A DNA stretch of 64,000 nt from JAJKIV01 sp036741775 (GTDB lineage: Bacteria > Gemmatimonadota > Gemmatimonadetes > Gemmatimonadales > Gemmatimonadaceae): NCBI GenBank assembly GCA_036741775.1, contig DAINRQ010000027.1, forward strand, positions 3,788 to 67,787, read 5' to 3'. Under the pieces are notes generated by a model. It made no database searches. It was not told the origin of the DNA and worked only from the letters and a program-made list of their open reading frames with translations. A program made the translations under genes and the position numbers. Shown piece by piece: positions 28,649 through 36,831 of this stretch. Each line of letters starts with the position of its first letter. Position 1 is the first letter of the stretch.

Positions 28649-29344
28649 TCACGACGCGACGAGCCCCTCCTCGACGGCAAGCCGCGTCAGCCCGGCGACG
28701 TTGTGAATGTCGAGCTTGCGCATGAGGCTCTCGCGGTGCGTCTCCACCGTGCGCGGGCTGATGCCGAAGCGGGCCGCGATCTCCTTGTTCGTCTCGCCGT
28801 TCGCGATTCCTTCGAGCACGTCGCGCTCGCGCGCGGTGAGCAGGGAAAGCTTCGACGCGCGCGTGTGCCGGTCCGACTCCACCCGCAGCGCATCGCTCAA
28901 CCGCGTTGCCATGGCGGGACTGAACACGGACTCGCCGCGATCGACGGCCCGCACCGCTTCACGAAGCTCGGCGGGTGATGAGTCCTTGCGCAGGTAGCCG
29001 TGCGCGCCGGCGCGAACGCTCTGCAACACGTACTCCGCTTCGTCGTGGACGCTGAGGATGAGCACGCGCGCCTCGGGCGCCGCGCGCCGGAGGTCGCCGA
29101 TCACCTCGAGGCCTCCACCATCGGGCATCGACACGTCGAGCAACACCACGTCGGGCTCGCATTCGGCGGCCAGCCTGACGGCTTCGGCCCCGCCACCGGC
29201 CTCGCCTGCGATGTCGAACCCGTGCGTGGTGGCGAGAACGTTTCGTATGCCTTCGCGAACCACCGCATGGTCGTCGGCGACCAGGACGCGGATTCGCGGT
29301 TCCTTGGTCGGTGCGTTCGCCGTATCCACCGTGTTCGCCGTCAT
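28649..29344 (-). CDS. NarL/FixJ-family response regulator
   Basis: The 231-residue protein has a receiver domain with DD near residues 24-25, phospho-acceptor Asp70 in VVLLDVSMPDGG and Lys in YLRKD, then a LuxR-type HTH (LTARERDVLEGIANGETNKEIA...SPRTVETHRESLMRKL). It is a DNA-binding output regulator. Its ATG overlaps the stop of the upstream histidine kinase (ATGA), so they form a pair. Its position after actP suggests control of acetate uptake or use, which is an inference by analogy with CrbSR. Confidence 0.92.
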   Translation of the reverse strand: MTANTVDTANAPTKEPRIRVLVADDHAVVREGIRNVLATTHGFDIAGEAGGGAEAVRLAAECEPDVVLLDVSMPDGGGLEVIGDLRRAAPEARVLILSVHDEAEYVLQSVRAGAHGYLRKDSSPAELREAVRAVDRGESVFSPAMATRLSDALRVESDRHTRASKLSLLTARERDVLEGIANGETNKEIAARFGISPRTVETHRESLMRKLDIHNVAGLTRLAVEEGLVAS

Positions 29345-31149
29345 ACGACAACCTTATCGAGGGGCAACCTGACCGTCAGGCGGGCACCACCCGGGGCCGC
29401 ATCGGCGATCGCCATCGTGCCGCCTAACGCGCCGAGCCGCTCGGCCATGCCCGCGAGGCCGAGACCGGAGTCGAGTCCTGTCGAACGATGCGCCGTACCG
29501 GTCGTTCCGGCCAGTCCGCGGCCGTCATCCCGGACCTCGAGGTGGAGCGCGTTGCCGTGGCGGGCGAGGCCGACGAAAACGGACGTGGCCCCGGAGTGGC
29601 GCGCGACGTTCGATAACGCCTCCTGGAGTGCACGGAAGAGCGCGAGCTCGGCGTCCTGGGAGAGCGGGGGCAGCGTCCTCGGCGCGTCGAACGACGTCGC
29701 GAGCCCGGTCCGCTCGCCAAACCCGCTCACGAGCGCGCGTAACGCCGGCAGGAGCCCCAGTTCGTCGAGTAGCGGCGGACGCAGATCCCGCGTGACGTTG
29801 CGGATGCTACGCATCCCTGCGTCGACGAGCTCGAGCACACGGTCCATCCGCGGTGCAAGCTCCGGGTCCACGGACTCGCGAAGGACACCGAGCTGCAGCT
29901 TCACGGCGGCGAATGCCTGCGCCGTTTCGTCGTGCAGCTCGAGCGAGATGCGCCGGCGCTCCTCCTCGTGCTGGCGAACCATGCGCGCGGACAACTGTTC
30001 GAGCTGACGGGTCCGCGTCGCGAGGCGATTCGTCAGGTCGGCCCGCTCGAGCGCCGCGCCGACCTGTCGGCCGAGCGTTCGCAGGAACTCATCGCCGAGC
30101 GCGGTGAACGGGTCGCCCTCGTCGCCCACGATGACGAGCGCGCCGACGTGCCCGGTGCCGCGGATGACCGGCAGCACCGCGACGTACGCGTACGTGCGCT
30201 CACCTCGGGCGAACGGGTCAGGCCAATCGCGCGCGACCGCGGGTCCGCCGGTCGACTTCGCCTCGAGCATGGGGCCCCACGCGGGGCCAGTCGCAGCGTG
30301 TCCGGCCCACGCCTCGCACGCGCCCGCGCCGCGGACGAACGTCGCCACATCGTTAGGCGCCGGGCCATCGGCACGCCCGCCTGGGTCCGTCCGCAGCGCC
30401 AGCGCGCTGCCGCGCACCCCGCCGAGCGCGAGCGGGCGCGCGAGGAGCGAGTCGATGACGTCGCCCGCGGTCGCACGTCCCTGTTCGCCGCCCACCCCCT
30501 GCAGGTCCCCGGAGAGTGCGGAGAGCGTCGCGAGTCCGCGTCGCAGGTCTTCCACGACGAGCAGGAGGATCCCCGCGGCAAGCGCGAGAATGAAGCCGAT
30601 GTCGAGGTAGTAGCCCCAGGGATTCCACGCGCCACGCGCGCGCAGAAACGGATAGTCGAGATGGTGCAGCCCCCAGAGAACGAGGACCCCCGCGATGACG
30701 CCCGCGGCGCGCGACGCGACCCGCCGGTGGTAGCGCCAGAACACCCATCCCGTCCAGAGCGTGGCCCCGCTGAGAAAGAGCACCGCCGGCCACGCCGCGA
30801 GCAGGAAGCTCTCGAGCCGGTAGATCGCGACGTACGACCAGAGCGGCGGGAACAAAAGGAGTACCGTGTACCACGGCCGCCACACGAACTGCTGCGAGAA
30901 CGCGAGCGCGGCACCGAGCAACGCGAGGGCAGTCCAGCCCGTGAGCACCTGATGCACGTACAGCCAGGACTCGGCCGCCGTGGTGAGGAACCCGCCAATG
31001 GCGCCGATGCGAAGGAGATAGAGCGTCCACGCCACGGCCCACCAGAGGAAATAGCGCTTGCGGAACTGCGAGTAGAGCAAGCCGCAGAGCAGCGCGATGC
31101 CAAGCGTGATGACCGCCTGCAGAATGGCAGCGTTGAGCTCGGAGAGCAT
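29341..31149 (-). CDS. Membrane histidine kinase (NarX/HisKA_3 type) with GAF domain
   Basis: The 602-residue kinase has about seven hydrophobic helices in the first ~200 residues, a GAF domain (~225-365), and a HisKA_3 dimerisation box, RRISLELHDETAQAFAAVK, with the His near residue 404. The short HATPase ends in GSGLGLAGM-like motifs (DSGLGLAGMAERL). The N-terminal membrane block may sense directly. It lies downstream of actP and is translationally coupled to the response regulator. Spacer DNA to actP consists of two heptamer repeats that also contain the actP stop. Confidence 0.9.
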   Translation of the reverse strand: MLSELNAAILQAVITLGIALLCGLLYSQFRKRYFLWWAVAWTLYLLRIGAIGGFLTTAAESWLYVHQVLTGWTALALLGAALAFSQQFVWRPWYTVLLLFPPLWSYVAIYRLESFLLAAWPAVLFLSGATLWTGWVFWRYHRRVASRAAGVIAGVLVLWGLHHLDYPFLRARGAWNPWGYYLDIGFILALAAGILLLVVEDLRRGLATLSALSGDLQGVGGEQGRATAGDVIDSLLARPLALGGVRGSALALRTDPGGRADGPAPNDVATFVRGAGACEAWAGHAATGPAWGPMLEAKSTGGPAVARDWPDPFARGERTYAYVAVLPVIRGTGHVGALVIVGDEGDPFTALGDEFLRTLGRQVGAALERADLTNRLATRTRQLEQLSARMVRQHEEERRRISLELHDETAQAFAAVKLQLGVLRESVDPELAPRMDRVLELVDAGMRSIRNVTRDLRPPLLDELGLLPALRALVSGFGERTGLATSFDAPRTLPPLSQDAELALFRALQEALSNVARHSGATSVFVGLARHGNALHLEVRDDGRGLAGTTGTAHRSTGLDSGLGLAGMAERLGALGGTMAIADAAPGGARLTVRLPLDKVVV

Positions 31150-31156
31150 AGCAAGC

Positions 31157-31170
31157 AGCTATCAGTCACC
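31157..31170. repeat. Two heptamers carrying the actP stop codon
   Basis: AGCTATC followed by AGTCACC, identical to the first two units at 23041. On the minus strand the TGA stop of actP is read inside the second unit. Confidence 0.8.
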
Positions 31171-32734
31171 CCCCCACGTGCATCCGCCGCTCCGCCGCGG
31201 CGAACTTCTCGAACGCCACGTCATCGCGCGTCGCGAGTGACACCAGGATCCCTATCGCGAAGGACAACGGAATCGTCACCAGCGCGGGGTTCTTGAGCGG
31301 GAACCAGGCATCGCTCTCCTTCAGAATGTCCACCTGGATCGTCGGCGAGAGCCAGATGAGCAGCAGCGTCGTCACCGTGCCGATCACCATGCTCGCGACG
31401 ATCCCTTCGGTCGTGCAGCGACGCCAGAAGATCGACAGCACGAGCGCGGGGAAGTTCCCGCTCGCCGCGATGGCGAACGCGAGCGACACCATGTACGCGA
31501 CGTTCTGGCCCTTGAACAGGATGCCGAGCACGACGGCCACGACGCCGAGCGCTATCGTCGCGCCGCGCGCGACGCGGAGCTGCTCGCGGGAGTCCGCTTC
31601 GCCGTGACGCACGACGTTCACCCACAGGTCGTGCGACAGCGCCGCCGCGCCCGACAGCGTGAGCCCTGCCACCACCGCGAGAATCGTCGCGAAGGCAACC
31701 GCGGCAATGAAGCCGAGGAACGGCGTTCCGCCTAACACTTCGGCAAGAAGCGGGGCGGCCATGTTCCCGCCTGGATCAACCCCGCGGATGGCGTCGGGGC
31801 CAACGAGCACCATCGCACCGAAGCCGAGGACGAAGGTCAAGAGATAAAAGAACCCGATCAGCCCCGTCGCGTAGAACACGGACGTCCGCGCCGCGCGTGC
31901 GTCCGGCACCGTGTAGAAGCGCATCAGGATGTGCGGCAACCCCGCCGTCCCGAACATGAGCGCCATACCGAGCGACACTGCGTCGAGCGGCGCGGCAACC
32001 AGACGCCCCGGCGCGAGAACCGCGTCACCATAACGAGACGCCGCCGCAGCGAACAACGCGATGGGGTTCATGCCGAACCGCGCGAGCACCAACACCGCCA
32101 GAAGTGCCGCTCCACCGAGCAGGAGCAGTGCCTTCACGATCTGCACCCACGTCGTCGCGATCATGCCGCCAAAGAGCACGTACGCCAACATCGCCGCGCC
32201 GACGATGATGACGGCGGTCTCGTAGGACAGCCCGAACATGAGCCGGATCAATCCGCCCGCGCCTACCATCTGCGCGATCAGATAGAACGTGACGGTCGCG
32301 AGCGTCCCGATGGCGGCCGCGATTCGCACGGGCGTCTGCCGGAGTCGCGCCGCCACTACATCGGCGAATGTGTACTTCCCCAGATTCCTCAACGGCTCGG
32401 CGATGAGGAAGAGGACAACCGGCCAGCCGACGAGCCACCCCGTGGAGTAGATCAGTCCGTCGAACCCCGTCGTCGAGACGAGTCCGGCGATGCCGAGGAA
32501 CGACGCGGCGCTCATGTAGTCGCCGGCCAGGGCGAGGCCGTTCTGGACCGGCGTAACCGTACGACCGGCTGCATAAAACTCCTCGGTCGTGCGCGTCCGT
32601 CGAGCCGCCCAGTAGGTGATGGCAAGGGTGATCGCAATGAAGGCGAAAAAGAACACCATCGCCACCACGTTCGGCTCACCGAGGCGCGTCTGTACCGCCG
32701 GTTGCGCGGGCGCGCCCTGCAACATCGCCATCAT
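31166..32734 (-). CDS. actP: Cation/acetate symporter (SSS family)
   Basis: The 522-residue protein has 13-14 hydrophobic helices. Its SSS-family signatures are AAGRTVTPVQNGLALAGDYM, SAASFLGIAGLV, GLPHILMRFYTV and a C-terminal GNFPALVLSIFWRRCTTEG. It imports acetate and related monocarboxylates with Na+. The start at 32734 overlaps the DUF485 stop (ATGA), matching the usual yjcH-actP order. Longer upstream reading is not supported. Downstream lies a two-component system, a common companion of acetate transporters. Confidence 0.92.
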   Translation of the reverse strand: MMAMLQGAPAQPAVQTRLGEPNVVAMVFFFAFIAITLAITYWAARRTRTTEEFYAAGRTVTPVQNGLALAGDYMSAASFLGIAGLVSTTGFDGLIYSTGWLVGWPVVLFLIAEPLRNLGKYTFADVVAARLRQTPVRIAAAIGTLATVTFYLIAQMVGAGGLIRLMFGLSYETAVIIVGAAMLAYVLFGGMIATTWVQIVKALLLLGGAALLAVLVLARFGMNPIALFAAAASRYGDAVLAPGRLVAAPLDAVSLGMALMFGTAGLPHILMRFYTVPDARAARTSVFYATGLIGFFYLLTFVLGFGAMVLVGPDAIRGVDPGGNMAAPLLAEVLGGTPFLGFIAAVAFATILAVVAGLTLSGAAALSHDLWVNVVRHGEADSREQLRVARGATIALGVVAVVLGILFKGQNVAYMVSLAFAIAASGNFPALVLSIFWRRCTTEGIVASMVIGTVTTLLLIWLSPTIQVDILKESDAWFPLKNPALVTIPLSFAIGILVSLATRDDVAFEKFAAAERRMHVGG

Positions 32735-33012
32735 CGAGCTGCCTCGCCGCGGCGAACTTCGTCCATCCCGGCGTCGTAGTGCGTGTTCGCCCACCGAACG
32801 TACACCCAGGTGAGCAGCCACGACGCGACGATGACGAGCGCGCCGAGCAGCACGCCGACGCTCAAGCCCGGCACGAGCAAGCGACCCATGAGCGGCCTGT
32901 TGTAGGCGATGAGAAGGATGAACCCGAAGTAGATCGCGACGATCGCCGCGGTCAGCGTGATGGCAACGCGCCACCGCGCGGCGGCGAGGGCGCGGAACCC
33001 GTGGTCGGACAT
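32731..33012 (-). CDS. DUF485 small membrane protein (YjcH-like)
   Basis: This 93-residue protein starts MSDHGFRALAAARWRVAITL and has two membrane helices. The family motif region is YFGFILLIAYNRPLMGR and LTWVYVRWANTHYDAG. It is the standard partner of ActP and precedes it with a 4-nt overlap. The start codon is directly preceded by four GGGAATC-type heptamers, so no Shine-Dalgarno exists; initiation may rely on a leaderless transcript or an unstructured leader. Confidence 0.9.
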   Translation of the reverse strand: MSDHGFRALAAARWRVAITLTAAIVAIYFGFILLIAYNRPLMGRLLVPGLSVGVLLGALVIVASWLLTWVYVRWANTHYDAGMDEVRRGEAAR

Positions 33013-33013
33013 C

Positions 33014-33041
33014 GGGAGTCGGGAATCTGGAATCGGGAATC
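33014..33041. repeat. Four heptamers abutting the DUF485 start
   Basis: GGGAGTC, GGGAATC, TGGAATC and GGGAATC run without gaps, beginning one base upstream of the ATG. Confidence 0.9.
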
Positions 33042-33106
33042 GGAGCCGGGGACCGGCCCAAACCTGTCCGCGCGGGGATCGTTCGTCGAGGACCAACGAC
33101 GGTGAA

Positions 33107-33148
33107 ACGCGGCGGGGGCCGACTCGATCGAGTCGGCCCCCGCCGCGT
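33107..33148. terminator. 42-bp perfect palindrome without loop
   Basis: The 21-bp arms are exactly complementary with no spacer; the centre is CTCGA/TCGAG. It lies about 60 bp after the lipoprotein stop and before the DUF485 operon. No T-run follows. Likely a transcription stop or cruciform site. Confidence 0.8.
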
Positions 33149-33205
33149 CGTACGCCATGAAGTGTTCGCGGCCGTCGGTTCTTCGCTTCGTTTCCTGCTC
33201 GTTGC

Positions 33206-33592
33206 CTAATCGCGCCGGAGCGCCACGGACGGCTGGCGCGTCGCCGGGTCGACCATGATCATGTACGTGAAGTCCCCGTCGCCGATCGTGCTCTCCCCGA
33301 CGTAGTCGATCGGCTGAATCGTGCGACGTTGCCCATCGACCAGCGCGTCGAAGTACCCGTAGCGGTACGCCTCCTCGACGGCTCGGTACTCGGTCACCTC
33401 GCCGGGACCGATCCGCGCGAACTCGAGCTGCGACATCCCCGACGAGAACGTCACGTTCGTGAACTCGAACGCACTCGCATTGAGAAGACGGATGCGCGTG
33501 TCGTCGTCACCGGTGAACGGATTGCTGCACCCGGCAACGAGACCGAACAGAGCCCCCAGGACCGCGCCCTTCATCGTCGACAGTCGTCGCAT
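33206..33592 (-). CDS. Small lipoprotein of unknown function
   Basis: This 128-residue protein begins MRRLSTMKGAVLGALFGLVAGC, a lipoprotein signal with Cys22 in LVAGC. The mature part (DTRIRLLNASAFEFTNVTFSSG...VDGQRRTIQPIDYVGE) looks like a small beta-sandwich. The start at 33592 is supported by GGAGG 8 nt upstream. No family was recognised. It is monocistronic and ends near a perfect palindrome. Confidence 0.7.
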   Translation of the reverse strand: MRRLSTMKGAVLGALFGLVAGCSNPFTGDDDTRIRLLNASAFEFTNVTFSSGMSQLEFARIGPGEVTEYRAVEEAYRYGYFDALVDGQRRTIQPIDYVGESTIGDGDFTYMIMVDPATRQPSVALRRD

Positions 33593-33672
33593 GGTCGGAT
33601 CCTCCACGCTCGCCGAACCCAAGGGACCCCCTCCCCGTCACCCGGACCCCGCCACGCGCATGTGCGCAGCGG

Positions 33673-34164
33673 CTATGCCGGCGGATCGATGATCGGCGTC
33701 ATCCCCAGCCATTTCCGGACATAACCCATCTGCCCGACGTGGTAGGCCTCGTGGAGTGAGAAGTACCCGATGGCCCCACGCAGGGTCGCATCGGTCGACG
33801 GCACCTTGAAACCCGGCGGCGCCAGCAGTTCCGACTCGGTCAGGGACGCGAGTCGCTCCTCCATCAGCGCAGAGAACTCCTCCCAGAGCGCGACGATCTC
33901 CTCCGGAGGCGGGTACATCGATGCAGGACCGACCTTCGCCCCCGTATCGAAGACCCGCTCCCACGGGAAGTCGCGCGGAGACCCGACCAGCGTCAACAAG
34001 CGGCTCCTGAACTGGGTCACGTGGCCAGCCAACCACAGCAGCGGATTCGACCAGTCCGCCGGCCGCCGCATTGCCTCCGCGGCCGACACCCCAGCCATTG
34101 CCTTGATGAAGAGGTTGGTCGTGATTCGAAACTGCTCAGCCACCGGTCCGATGCTGGCATGCAT
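33673..34164 (-). CDS. DinB-superfamily protein
   Basis: The 163-residue four-helix-bundle protein has the three metal-ligand histidines of DinB/YfiT proteins: LAGHVTQF (~47) and HEAYHVGQMGY (~137-141). Such proteins are often metal-dependent thiol transferases or hydrolases; no specific substrate is evident. It is divergent from the ECF sigma gene across 180 bp. Confidence 0.8.
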   Translation of the reverse strand: MHASIGPVAEQFRITTNLFIKAMAGVSAAEAMRRPADWSNPLLWLAGHVTQFRSRLLTLVGSPRDFPWERVFDTGAKVGPASMYPPPEEIVALWEEFSALMEERLASLTESELLAPPGFKVPSTDATLRGAIGYFSLHEAYHVGQMGYVRKWLGMTPIIDPPA

Positions 34165-34345
34165 GTCGGCTCCGTCGAGTTTTCGGTCGTGTTGTGGGAT
34201 CGCTGTAAGGTAGATTGGGAAGGCCTCGGCCGGCTGGCCAGGAACCGGTCGTCGGCCGCTGGAGCCGGCGGCCGAGCCGGGTGGGGGGCTTACCGCCCAT
34301 CGCGAGCCCCTGTGACCGACTGCGTGAACCGAGAGTTGATTGTTC

Positions 34346-34891
34346 GTGGAGACCTCTGACGCCGCGATCGTTCAGCGAGTCCTGGGCGGTGACGTGGAAG
34401 CGTTCTCGATCCTGGTCGAGCGCTACCACGATCACTACGTCCGGTTCGCCGTCCATCTCGTCGGCAATCGCGAGGACGCCGAGGAAGTCGTCCAGGACAC
34501 GTTCCTGCGCGCATACCGGGCGCTCGGTCGTTACGAGGAACGCGAGCGGTTCGGCGCGTGGATGCTGCGGATTCTCGTGAACCGGGCGCGCACCGTGAGC
34601 GCCATGGGGCGGCGGCGCGAGAAGCTCTTCGCCGAGCAGGTGGACGAGACGCTGCCCGAGGCCACCGAGGCGCATCCGTCGGAGCGGGCGGCGTTGCGGG
34701 AGGAGGTCTCGCGGGCGCTCGCGCAGCTCGGGCCGGATCAGCGCGAGGCGTTCCTGCTCCATTACGTCGAAGGCTTGAGCTACGAGGAGATGGCCGCGAT
34801 CACCGGGTCCGGCATCTCCGCGCTGAAGATGCGCGTCAAGCGGTCGTGCGAGCGGCTGCGTGAAATCCTACAGGGGGTGAATCGTGTCTGA
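34346..34891 (+). CDS. ECF-family RNA polymerase sigma factor
   Basis: About 181 residues. Sigma region 2 (DHYVRFAVHLVGNREDAEEVVQDTFLRAYRAL) and region 4 (LGPDQREAFLLHYVEGLSYEEMAAITG with SALKMRVKRSCERL) are complete. The start is taken as GTG at 34346 with GAGAG 10 nt upstream; a TTG two codons earlier is possible. The stop overlaps the next gene by 8 nt, so the partner is its likely anti-sigma factor. Confidence 0.88.
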   Translation: METSDAAIVQRVLGGDVEAFSILVERYHDHYVRFAVHLVGNREDAEEVVQDTFLRAYRALGRYEERERFGAWMLRILVNRARTVSAMGRRREKLFAEQVDETLPEATEAHPSERAALREEVSRALAQLGPDQREAFLLHYVEGLSYEEMAAITGSGISALKMRVKRSCERLREILQGVNRV

Positions 34892-35522
34892 CCGGATGCC
34901 CGCACGCGACCCGCTCGTCGAATTCATCGCCGAGCTTCGCGAGCCCGTCGCGGTCGATCCGGGCGCGAAGCGACGGGTCATGGACATGGTGCGTGAAGCG
35001 CCCCCGCCGATCACGGCGAGCGCCGGCCGGTTGGCCTCGCATCGCCCTCGCAGCCAGAGTGTCGCTGCGATTCGCCGGATCCGCGGTGACGGACCTCGGG
35101 CTGCGTCGTTCGGAACGCTGGCCACGGCCGCGGGGATCGCGTTGCTCATGGCCATCGGCATACGCGAGCCCACCGCGGCCACGTCGGGTCACGCGCGACG
35201 CGCCGTGATCATCGGCGACAGTGTCGCGTCGGCAGTATCGGCGTTCCGGGACACGCTTCGCATCGTGCAGTTCATCCTGACCGCCCCGGCGGCGTCTCGC
35301 GTGGCGCTCGCCGGCGACTTCAACGGCTGGGACCCGCGCGCGACGCCGCTCGCCCGCACGTCAGACAGCAGCCGGTGGGCGGTGTCGCTCGCCCTCGCCC
35401 CCGGACGGCACAGCTACTCCTACGTCGTGGACGATACGCAGTGGGTGCGCGATCCGGCGGCACCACCCGCCGAGCCTAACGAGCTCACGCCGCCGCGGTC
35501 GGTCGTGGTGGTCGGGAAGTAG
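34884..35522 (+). CDS. Putative anti-sigma membrane protein with glycogen-binding (CBM48/AMPK-like) domain
   Basis: The 212-residue protein starts at a GTG that overlaps the sigma gene. Residues 1-70 are cytosolic, charged and short-motif-like (DPLVEFIAELREPVAVDPGAKRR). One membrane helix lies at ~76-95. From ~125 there is an early-set/CBM48 domain: VALAGDFNGWDPRATPL, then APGRHSYSYVVDDTQWVRDP. The AMPK beta-type domain binds glycogen-like alpha-glucan. Pairing with an ECF sigma suggests a signal-transducing anti-sigma factor with a carbohydrate sensor outside the membrane, which is an inference. No zinc-binding (ZAS) HxxxCxxC motif is present. Confidence 0.75.
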   Translation: MSDRMPARDPLVEFIAELREPVAVDPGAKRRVMDMVREAPPPITASAGRLASHRPRSQSVAAIRRIRGDGPRAASFGTLATAAGIALLMAIGIREPTAATSGHARRAVIIGDSVASAVSAFRDTLRIVQFILTAPAASRVALAGDFNGWDPRATPLARTSDSSRWAVSLALAPGRHSYSYVVDDTQWVRDPAAPPAEPNELTPPRSVVVVGK

Positions 35523-35534
35523 CGGGCGCTCAGT

Positions 35535-35755
35535 TTCTTCGGGGCTGTTGGGCTGGGAGGCTCGCTGGTGGCTGGCGGGTTGCTAGCTGCAGCTCCGAGC
35601 TGGAACGCGACTGACAGCGGCTGGGTGCTGGCTGCGATGGCTGCCAGCTCCGAGCTTGCCTGCCAGCCACTAGCCGCTGTCAGTAGCGAGCAGCCACCAG
35701 CTTCAGCTAGCATCCTGCCAGCTCCCAGCGGGCGTGCCAGCTGCCAGCTGCCCGA
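35535..35755. repeat. CAGC/CTGG-rich nested fold-back
   Basis: Inverted pairs are visible: ACTGACAGCGGCT at 35610-35622 with its exact reverse at 35672-35684; GCTGGTGGCTG at 35564 with its reverse at 35691; and a 17-nt arm around 35578 paired near 35700-35716 with 3 mismatches. The words are degenerate heptamers like those at 7.66 kb. It follows the sigma/anti-sigma operon. Confidence 0.75.
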
Positions 35756-35799
35756 GGGCCCGGTTCCCGCACACCGGCCTGTCAGGCATCCTTAACCTC

Positions 35800-36831
35800 A
35801 TGCCGCTTCCACCCCCGCGCGACGACGAGGAGCTGGAGGAGTACCTCTCACGCCCGTCGCCCCCAGTGATCGACTCACTCCGCCGCTCCCCAGGCGATGT
35901 GATCGTCCTCGGCGCCGGCGGTAAGATGGGCCCGTCGCTCACCTCCATGCTCCGCCGCGCGGCGAACGAGATCGGTGACGGACGCGACATCATCGCCGTC
36001 TCGCGATTCTCGTCCGACGCCGCCGCCAGTCGTCTCGAGAACGCAGGGGTCCGCGTCGTGCGCGCGGACCTCGGAGACCGCGACGCGGTCGCGCGCCTCC
36101 CCGATGCGCCGAACGCGATCTACATGGCCGGACAGAAGTTCGGGACGCGCGACCTCCCCTCCCTGACCTGGGCCCAGAACACGCTCGTGCCGGCCATGGT
36201 CGCCGAGCGGTTCGCCGGGTCGCGCATCGTCGCGTTCTCGACCGGGAATGTCTATCCGTTGTCGCCGGTCGACGGCCCCGCCTCCCGCGAAACCGACGCA
36301 CTCACGCCGATCGGCGAGTACGCGAACTCGTGCGTCGGGCGCGAGCGCGTGTTGGAGCACGTCTCGCGCACCACGGGAGCGCGCGTCGCTCTCGTGCGCC
36401 TCAACTACGCCGTCGATCTCCGCTACGGCGTGCTCGTCGACATCGCGCATCGGCTCATTGCGGGCGACGCGGTACCGCTGGGCATGGGGTACGTGAACGT
36501 CATCTGGCAGGGTGACGCGAACGCACAGGCGATCCGATGCCTGGCGCTCGCCGCATCACCGCCCTTCGTCGTGAACGTCACGGGACCCGAGCAATTGTCT
36601 GTCCGTGACGCAGCAACGCGACTCGCCGACCTGCTCGGCGTTACGCCTCGGTTCGACGGGACCGAGGCTGCGGACGCGCTGCTCAGCGATACCACGCGTG
36701 CACAATCGGTGTTCGGGGCGCCCACGGTCGCGACGGACACGCTCATCGAATGGGTCGCGAGCTGGGTGGGGGGCGGAGGGACCCGTCTTGGGAAGGCGAC
36801 GAAGTTCGAGGTGCGCGATGGCCGCTATTGA
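35800..36831 (+). CDS. NAD-dependent epimerase/dehydratase family protein
   Basis: The 343-residue Rossmann protein has its dinucleotide loop at VIVLGAGGKMGPSL. An SDR-like core follows (RIVAFSTGNVYPLS, where Tyr may act; ARVALVRLNYAVDLRYG). The usual YxxxK is altered to a YANSC-type context (IGEYANSCVGRERVLE), so catalysis may differ. The stop overlaps the next gene (DapA-like) by 14 nt, indicating one pathway. Probably sugar or sugar-acid catabolism; substrate unknown. Confidence 0.7.
   Translation: MPLPPPRDDEELEEYLSRPSPPVIDSLRRSPGDVIVLGAGGKMGPSLTSMLRRAANEIGDGRDIIAVSRFSSDAAASRLENAGVRVVRADLGDRDAVARLPDAPNAIYMAGQKFGTRDLPSLTWAQNTLVPAMVAERFAGSRIVAFSTGNVYPLSPVDGPASRETDALTPIGEYANSCVGRERVLEHVSRTTGARVALVRLNYAVDLRYGVLVDIAHRLIAGDAVPLGMGYVNVIWQGDANAQAIRCLALAASPPFVVNVTGPEQLSVRDAATRLADLLGVTPRFDGTEAADALLSDTTRAQSVFGAPTVATDTLIEWVASWVGGGGTRLGKATKFEVRDGRY

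Noticed and set aside
32735..33061. N-terminal extension of actP and DUF485 through the heptamers
   Set aside because: Conserved starts and ATGA overlap fix the starts downstream; extension only translates repeat DNA.
34241..34275. GGAACC as an ECF autoregulatory promoter
   Set aside because: No suitable -10 element at 16-17 bp spacing.
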